In this document: positions 59,448 to 64,000 of the stretch, in pieces
Numbering within the stretch: position 1 is the stretch's first letter
How the letters are laid out: each line of letters begins with the position of its first letter
NCBI GenBank assembly: GCA_003213595.1
Contig: QCMR01000001.1
Location: 90,015-154,014, forward strand
Direction of reading: 5' to 3'
DNA: 64,000 bases
DNA from: SAR86 cluster bacterium AG-422-E19
GTDB taxonomy: Bacteria > Pseudomonadota > Gammaproteobacteria > Magnimaribacterales > AG-339-G14
The notes under the pieces: generated by a model
Seen by the model: the letters and a program-made list of their open reading frames with translations, nothing else
What the model was told of the DNA's origin: nothing
Databases searched by the model: none
Program-made: the position numbers and the translations under genes

Positions 59448-59831
59448 ATGATATTTAAAAAAGGAATTAAATTATTGTCTCTGTATATTCTTTTCTTGGG
59501 ATTAAGTTCTCTTGTTTATGCAGATAAAGGCTTTATTACTGTCGACGGGAAAAACATCGAAATGGATGTTGAAAGACAATATCAAGCACCTGCAAGCTAT
59601 CCAAGAAAAGCTTTGAGACTTGCTAAAGAAGGTTACGTAATCGTTGAATTTGATGTCAGCGCTGATGGCGATGTCATAGATCCTTTTGTTTTAGAAGGAG
59701 AACCTGCCGGACTTTTTGATAGAGCAGCAATGAAATCTATTAGAAAGTGGATTTACCAGCCGCCAATATATGAAGGCGTGCCTGTTCAAGTAAATGATGT
59801 GCAAGTTAAATTATCTTTTCGAGTTCAATAA
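59448..59831 (+). CDS. Exported stand-alone TonB C-terminal domain protein
   Basis: Signal peptide ending SSLVYA-DKG, then YPRKALRLAKEGYVIVEFDVSADGDV...FDRAAMKSIRKWIYQPP; start set at 59448 (taggag RBS). Confidence 0.85.
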   Translation: MIFKKGIKLLSLYILFLGLSSLVYADKGFITVDGKNIEMDVERQYQAPASYPRKALRLAKEGYVIVEFDVSADGDVIDPFVLEGEPAGLFDRAAMKSIRKWIYQPPIYEGVPVQVNDVQVKLSFRVQ

Positions 59832-59853
59832 GATCTTAAATTTTTGCGCGTAA

Positions 59854-62847
59854 ATGCGTATCAGAACAGTATTAATTGGAATAGGCCTAGCAGGAAACTT
59901 ACTGCTGGCCCTTTCCTTGTTTTTTCTATTCAACTACAGGGATACCACACAGAAAAGTTTTGCCAATGAGTCTCTGGTTTCAACGTACGAGGCTGCATGG
60001 TTTCAGACCCTCGAAACTTCAATTGATGCGATTTCTGCCTGGCTTCCAGTAACTGGAGAAAGAGGTAATTATTGGGATCCTGAGAACCCCATTTACCCTG
60101 AAGAAGAATTTTCCTCTCCTGATGACTCTTATGCCAACCCATTGATTCAATTCATTACGGATAAAAACATTGGGGAAGCAGGATATCTCCTGGATCTGAT
60201 GTTTGAATTTGATTTGGATGAAGGGAATTTAAGTTTTATTAAAGCTTATTATCCAAATGGACAAAGATTTTATTGTTCTAGTGCGCTGGACTTATCTGGA
60301 ATCGATGCGTGTAGTCCCCAAGCCAAAAATGAATACGATGATAATCTTGATGAATTTCTCATTGATGCAGGCAAGAGGCCAAGAAGATTTTTACAAAAAA
60401 TCGTAGACTCATCTGGAGAAAAAATTTCTACCTTAAACCAGATGATGGCCTTCCCGATAAAGGCTTTTAGTAGAAATGCTGAAGCAATTATTGTCATGGG
60501 AATAGATGTAAGAAAATCTATGGAAACCTTTGGTGATGAATTTGAACTTGTTACTGCAGTTCAAACAGAAGAAGGAATCATTTCATTGGGTGACGATTAT
60601 GCGAGGTATGAGTCAGGCCTAGAGTTAGATGAAACCTCTAATTTTGGAATTACCAACATTAAAGGTCATGTTGATAAAGCAAATTTAAACTTAGAAGAAT
60701 TTGGTAATAGAACGTCTACACGAGATTCCGACCTAGGATCACTTATAACCCTTCTTCCATTGAGTTCATACCTTTCATCAGATAAAGCACAATTATTTAT
60801 TTTCAGAGATGAAAGCGAAAGTATCGCTCAAGAAAATGCGATCCTTAATTCAATCTACATAATCATTACAATAGTAATCTTCTTGGTGATAGCTTTAACT
60901 TCAGGGATTCTTGCTAATGTTTTTGGATCAGTAAATAAGGCAATTGAAGTTTTACAAGCTCTCACCAGTGGAGACTTATCTAAAACTATGCCTCAGAGAA
61001 GAGGTCTTTTGAGATCTGAGAATGATGAGGTTGGTGAGCTTGCAAAAGCTCTGGAAATTTATAGAGGCCATCTGAATGAGATGGAAAATATTAGAACTGA
61101 ACAAGCACGCAGAAGAAAAGAAAGAGATACTGCGATCATAGAAAAAATGAGCATTCTTGCTGATGAACTTGAGGGAGATTCAAGAACTTTGATTCTTAAC
61201 GATATTAATAAAATGCAAAATCTTGCTCAAGAAAGCTCACAAGATAAGGGGGAAGAAGCTTCGGTTGAATTAATGACAGTTGCGTTCACTAGAATGGCAG
61301 ACGAAGTACAAGTTCTCATAGATACAAGAACTAAAGAGATGGAAGAGTCTCGTGATGAAGCGCTGGAAGCTAATGAACAAAGAAGTAAATTCTTTGCCAA
61401 TATGAGTCACGAACTCAGAACGCCATTGAACGCAATTTTAGGATATGGCGAAATGCTTTACGAAGAATGTGAAGACTTAGGTTATGAAGATTTAATGCCT
61501 GATCTTAAGAAGATTACTACCTCTGGAACACATCTCTTGTCTCTGATTAATAATATTTTGGATCTTTCAAAAATAGAATCAGGGAAAATGGAACTTTTCA
61601 TAACCAGCTTTGAAATTGAAAAAGTGGTTGAAACTCTTCGAGATATAAATGCACCTCTGGCAGCGAAAAATGACAATGGTTTCAAAATAAATATTCAAGA
61701 AGCTATCGGGTCAATGTCTCAGGACGAAACGAAGCTTAGACAGTGTGTGACAAATTTCCTAAGCAATGCCTTTAAATTTACCAATAATGGCCTAGTTACC
61801 TTAGATGTTAGTGCTTTCATGAAAGATGAAGTTGAGATGATTGAATTCAAAGTAACTGATGATGGGGAGGGTATGAGCAAAGAAGGAGTAGCAAAAGTCT
61901 TCGAAGAGTATGAACAAGCTGAAAGGTCCACCTCGGCAACTCATGGTGGAACTGGTCTTGGTCTGCCTATAAGTAAAAGATTTGCTGAATTAATGGGTGG
62001 TGGCGTAACAGTATCCAGTGAAAAAGGAGTTGGTTCAGTATTTACGATCTTTATTCCTAGAATATGCGATGAATCTGAAGAACTTGAAAATGAAGAAATA
62101 TCTTCCTTAGAAGGTGAAAACCTATGTGTACTTATCGATGACGATATCGCAATGCATGACTTAATAAAAAGAACGGTAAAAAAAGCTGGGATGACATTGA
62201 TTGGCGCGACCAATGGTGAACAGGGTTTGAATATGATCAGAGAGTCAAAACCAAAACTCATTTTATTAGATGTCTTAATGCCTGGAAGAGATGGTTGGTC
62301 TATCTTAAAGGAGTGTAAATCCGATGAATCAATAAAAGATATTCCAGTGATAATGGTTTCACAAATGTCGCAAGAGACTTTGGCATTTTCCTTGGGAGCA
62401 GATGATTACCTCACTAAGCCAATTGATCGAGACAAATTCCTTAAGATGGTAACGAACTTACTTGGTAGCTCAACTAACAAAAGAATCTTAATTGTTGATG
62501 ATGATTCAAATACAAGAGATATTTTGGGTAGAGCCTTAAATGATGCCGGATACGAAGCCTTTTTAGCTAGAGATGGAAAAGAAGGACTAGAGAGTTTGGA
62601 TAAAAATCCTGCGCTTATTGTTCTAGATCTAGAAATGCCGCGCATGGATGGTTTTGAATTTTTAGAAAACTTTGTTGAGATGGATTTTGAAGATAGGCCT
62701 AATATTCTTGTTTATTCAGGGAAAGATTTATCTGAGGTACAAGAAGAACTTTTAAGAAAGAACGTTGCTGGGCTTGTTAAAAAGGATGAGGTATCCATTA
62801 ATCAACTTCCAGGAATGGTTACTAAACTTTTAGGAGCTAAGAACTAA
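59854..62847 (+). CDS. Hybrid sensor histidine kinase (TM-periplasmic sensor-TM-HAMP-HisKA-HATPase-REC-REC)
   Basis: FFANMSHELRTPLNAILGYGEML, GGTGLGLPISKRFAELMGG, REC1 CVLIDDD...LLDVLMPGRDGW, REC2 LIVDDDS...VLDLEMPRMDG. Confidence 0.95.
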   Translation: MRIRTVLIGIGLAGNLLLALSLFFLFNYRDTTQKSFANESLVSTYEAAWFQTLETSIDAISAWLPVTGERGNYWDPENPIYPEEEFSSPDDSYANPLIQFITDKNIGEAGYLLDLMFEFDLDEGNLSFIKAYYPNGQRFYCSSALDLSGIDACSPQAKNEYDDNLDEFLIDAGKRPRRFLQKIVDSSGEKISTLNQMMAFPIKAFSRNAEAIIVMGIDVRKSMETFGDEFELVTAVQTEEGIISLGDDYARYESGLELDETSNFGITNIKGHVDKANLNLEEFGNRTSTRDSDLGSLITLLPLSSYLSSDKAQLFIFRDESESIAQENAILNSIYIIITIVIFLVIALTSGILANVFGSVNKAIEVLQALTSGDLSKTMPQRRGLLRSENDEVGELAKALEIYRGHLNEMENIRTEQARRRKERDTAIIEKMSILADELEGDSRTLILNDINKMQNLAQESSQDKGEEASVELMTVAFTRMADEVQVLIDTRTKEMEESRDEALEANEQRSKFFANMSHELRTPLNAILGYGEMLYEECEDLGYEDLMPDLKKITTSGTHLLSLINNILDLSKIESGKMELFITSFEIEKVVETLRDINAPLAAKNDNGFKINIQEAIGSMSQDETKLRQCVTNFLSNAFKFTNNGLVTLDVSAFMKDEVEMIEFKVTDDGEGMSKEGVAKVFEEYEQAERSTSATHGGTGLGLPISKRFAELMGGGVTVSSEKGVGSVFTIFIPRICDESEELENEEISSLEGENLCVLIDDDIAMHDLIKRTVKKAGMTLIGATNGEQGLNMIRESKPKLILLDVLMPGRDGWSILKECKSDESIKDIPVIMVSQMSQETLAFSLGADDYLTKPIDRDKFLKMVTNLLGSSTNKRILIVDDDSNTRDILGRALNDAGYEAFLARDGKEGLESLDKNPALIVLDLEMPRMDGFEFLENFVEMDFEDRPNILVYSGKDLSEVQEELLRKNVAGLVKKDEVSINQLPGMVTKLLGAKN

Positions 62848-63209
62848 GCGCCTAAATTTGACTCAATTTTTTCTAAAAGCCTCTTAAAATCAACAGGCTT
62901 TGTATCGAAATCATCTGCGCCGCATTCCAAAGCCTTTTGCCTATCGTGCTCCATTGCATGGGCAGTTAAAGCAATGATTGGAATATTTGAAATCTCGGGA
63001 TCCGCTTTTGCTTGAGTGGTCGCATCCCAACCATCTAGGACCGGAAGGCCCATATCCATTAAAACCAAATCTGGGTTTTCTGATTTCATTTTATCAAGCC
63101 CTTCTTGGCCATCAAAAGCAAAGATGACTTCATATTCTCTTCTTGTCAGTCTTCTGCCCAACATATCGCGATTCATTTCATTATCTTCGACATAAAGAAT
63201 CTTTTTCAT
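62844..63209 (-). CDS. Single-domain response regulator (CheY/DivK-like)
   Basis: ILYVEDNEMNRDMLGRRL, LVLMDMGLPVLDGWDATTQ, IIALTAHAM, FDTKPVD. Confidence 0.95.
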   Translation of the reverse strand: MKKILYVEDNEMNRDMLGRRLTRREYEVIFAFDGQEGLDKMKSENPDLVLMDMGLPVLDGWDATTQAKADPEISNIPIIALTAHAMEHDRQKALECGADDFDTKPVDFKRLLEKIESNLGA

Positions 63210-63220
63210 AACTTTCTCCC

Positions 63221-64000
63221 TCAGCTATAAATAAACTGATTTCTTCCCCCCTCTTTTGCTTTATAGAGCCTTTCGTCTGCAAGGTTAACAAGTTCTTCTT
63301 GATCCTTAACCTCAGATGAATTAATAACTCCTCCACTAATAGTAATATTTATTTCAACATCTTGGAAGGGAATTGATAATTCAACTACAGTATTTCTAAT
63401 ACTCTCACAGTAGTCGTTTAGGCTCATTCCTTCTTTGTTTTCTAAAACCGCAATAAATTCTTCCCCGCCTACTCTGCCAATAACATTTTCACCGCATGCA
63501 TCTCTCAAACCATTAGCAACAGCTTTTAGGACCTCATCACCTCCAGGGTGTCCATAAGTGTCATTTACGGATTTAAAAAAATCTATATCCATGGAGAGCA
63601 AAGAAAATTCGTAATCTTTTTCTTGCTTCAATTTCTCGAAACATTCCTCAATTTTGTCAAAAACAACCTGTCTGTTATAAATTCCAGTTAATGGGCAAGT
63701 TGTCGCTCTAAGGTTTAATTCTTTCAAAAGTTCTTGTTCTCTTGCTCTGAAATATTTTGCTTCTAAACTTGCGATTGATTTCGCCATTAAAATGGTTCCA
63801 TTCAGTGGTTTAGGGAGGTAGTCTGAGGCGCCTAATTTAATACATTTAGCTGTACTATCAACATCATTGAATGCCGAAACCATGATGATTGGCAGTTCGT
63901 CTCTTTCGTGATTTTTTCTAAATCTTTTTAGAAGCTCTAATCCATTAATGTCCGGCAACATGACGTCCAATAAGATTAAATCAGGAGTTTGCTTATCGAC
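63221..64000 (-). CDS. REC-GGDEF response regulator / diguanylate cyclase, N-terminus cut by window end
   Basis: REC remnant LILLDVMLPDINGLELL, GGEEF motif (RVGGEEFIAVLE), DIDFFKSVNDTYGHPGGDEVLK; frame open through base 64000. Confidence 0.94.
   Translation of the reverse strand, partial: VDKQTPDLILLDVMLPDINGLELLKRFRKNHERDELPIIMVSAFNDVDSTAKCIKLGASDYLPKPLNGTILMAKSIASLEAKYFRAREQELLKELNLRATTCPLTGIYNRQVVFDKIEECFEKLKQEKDYEFSLLSMDIDFFKSVNDTYGHPGGDEVLKAVANGLRDACGENVIGRVGGEEFIAVLENKEGMSLNDYCESIRNTVVELSIPFQDVEINITISGGVINSSEVKDQEELVNLADERLYKAKEGGRNQFIYS

Noticed and set aside
61941-62261. 106-aa minus-strand ORF (and similar ORFs at 16069, 36074, 50500, 51385)
   Set aside because: Low-complexity Ser/Lys-rich or hydrophobic shadow ORFs opposite well-supported genes.
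1-64000. CRISPR arrays, toxin-antitoxin, phage-defence islands, integrases or transposons
   Set aside because: Looked for direct repeats with spacers and signature protein motifs by eye; none seen. A computational scan could still find weak cases.

Overview
This window is 64 kb of dense, AT-rich chromosomal DNA. Gene content and order (yqiB-yqiA, rpoH-thiS-thiG-trmB, efp-argS, metX-metW, hisBHAF, TonB2-like exb/tonB cluster) suggest a streamlined, probably marine gammaproteobacterium; this taxonomic guess is inference only. I support about 60 protein-coding genes and one tRNA-Phe. I saw no rRNA, CRISPR array, prophage or transposase. Most of the window is housekeeping. The most unusual region is the nitrogen-control locus at 1.3-5 kb. 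It has a eukaryotic-type (GSII) glutamine synthetase next to ntrB-ntrC, an NtrC whose sigma54-contact motif reads GAFKGA instead of GAFTGA, and NtrC-like palindromes upstream of the synthetase with no GG-N10-GC (sigma54) promoter between them and the gene. A near-identical palindrome lies about 18 kb away between a TonB-dependent receptor and an Fe-alcohol dehydrogenase. Together these suggest a sigma54-independent NtrC regulon, as known for Rhodobacter capsulatus, but this needs testing. Other points: two mutually exclusive hairpins between glnII and ntrB; a zapE gene whose N-terminus and Walker A lie upstream of every ATG, apparently with a non-canonical ATA start; a sigma32-like promoter for hspQ inside the zapE 3' end; a 29-bp imperfect palindrome abutting a DUF3604 lipoprotein start; and a missed 55-aa ORF.
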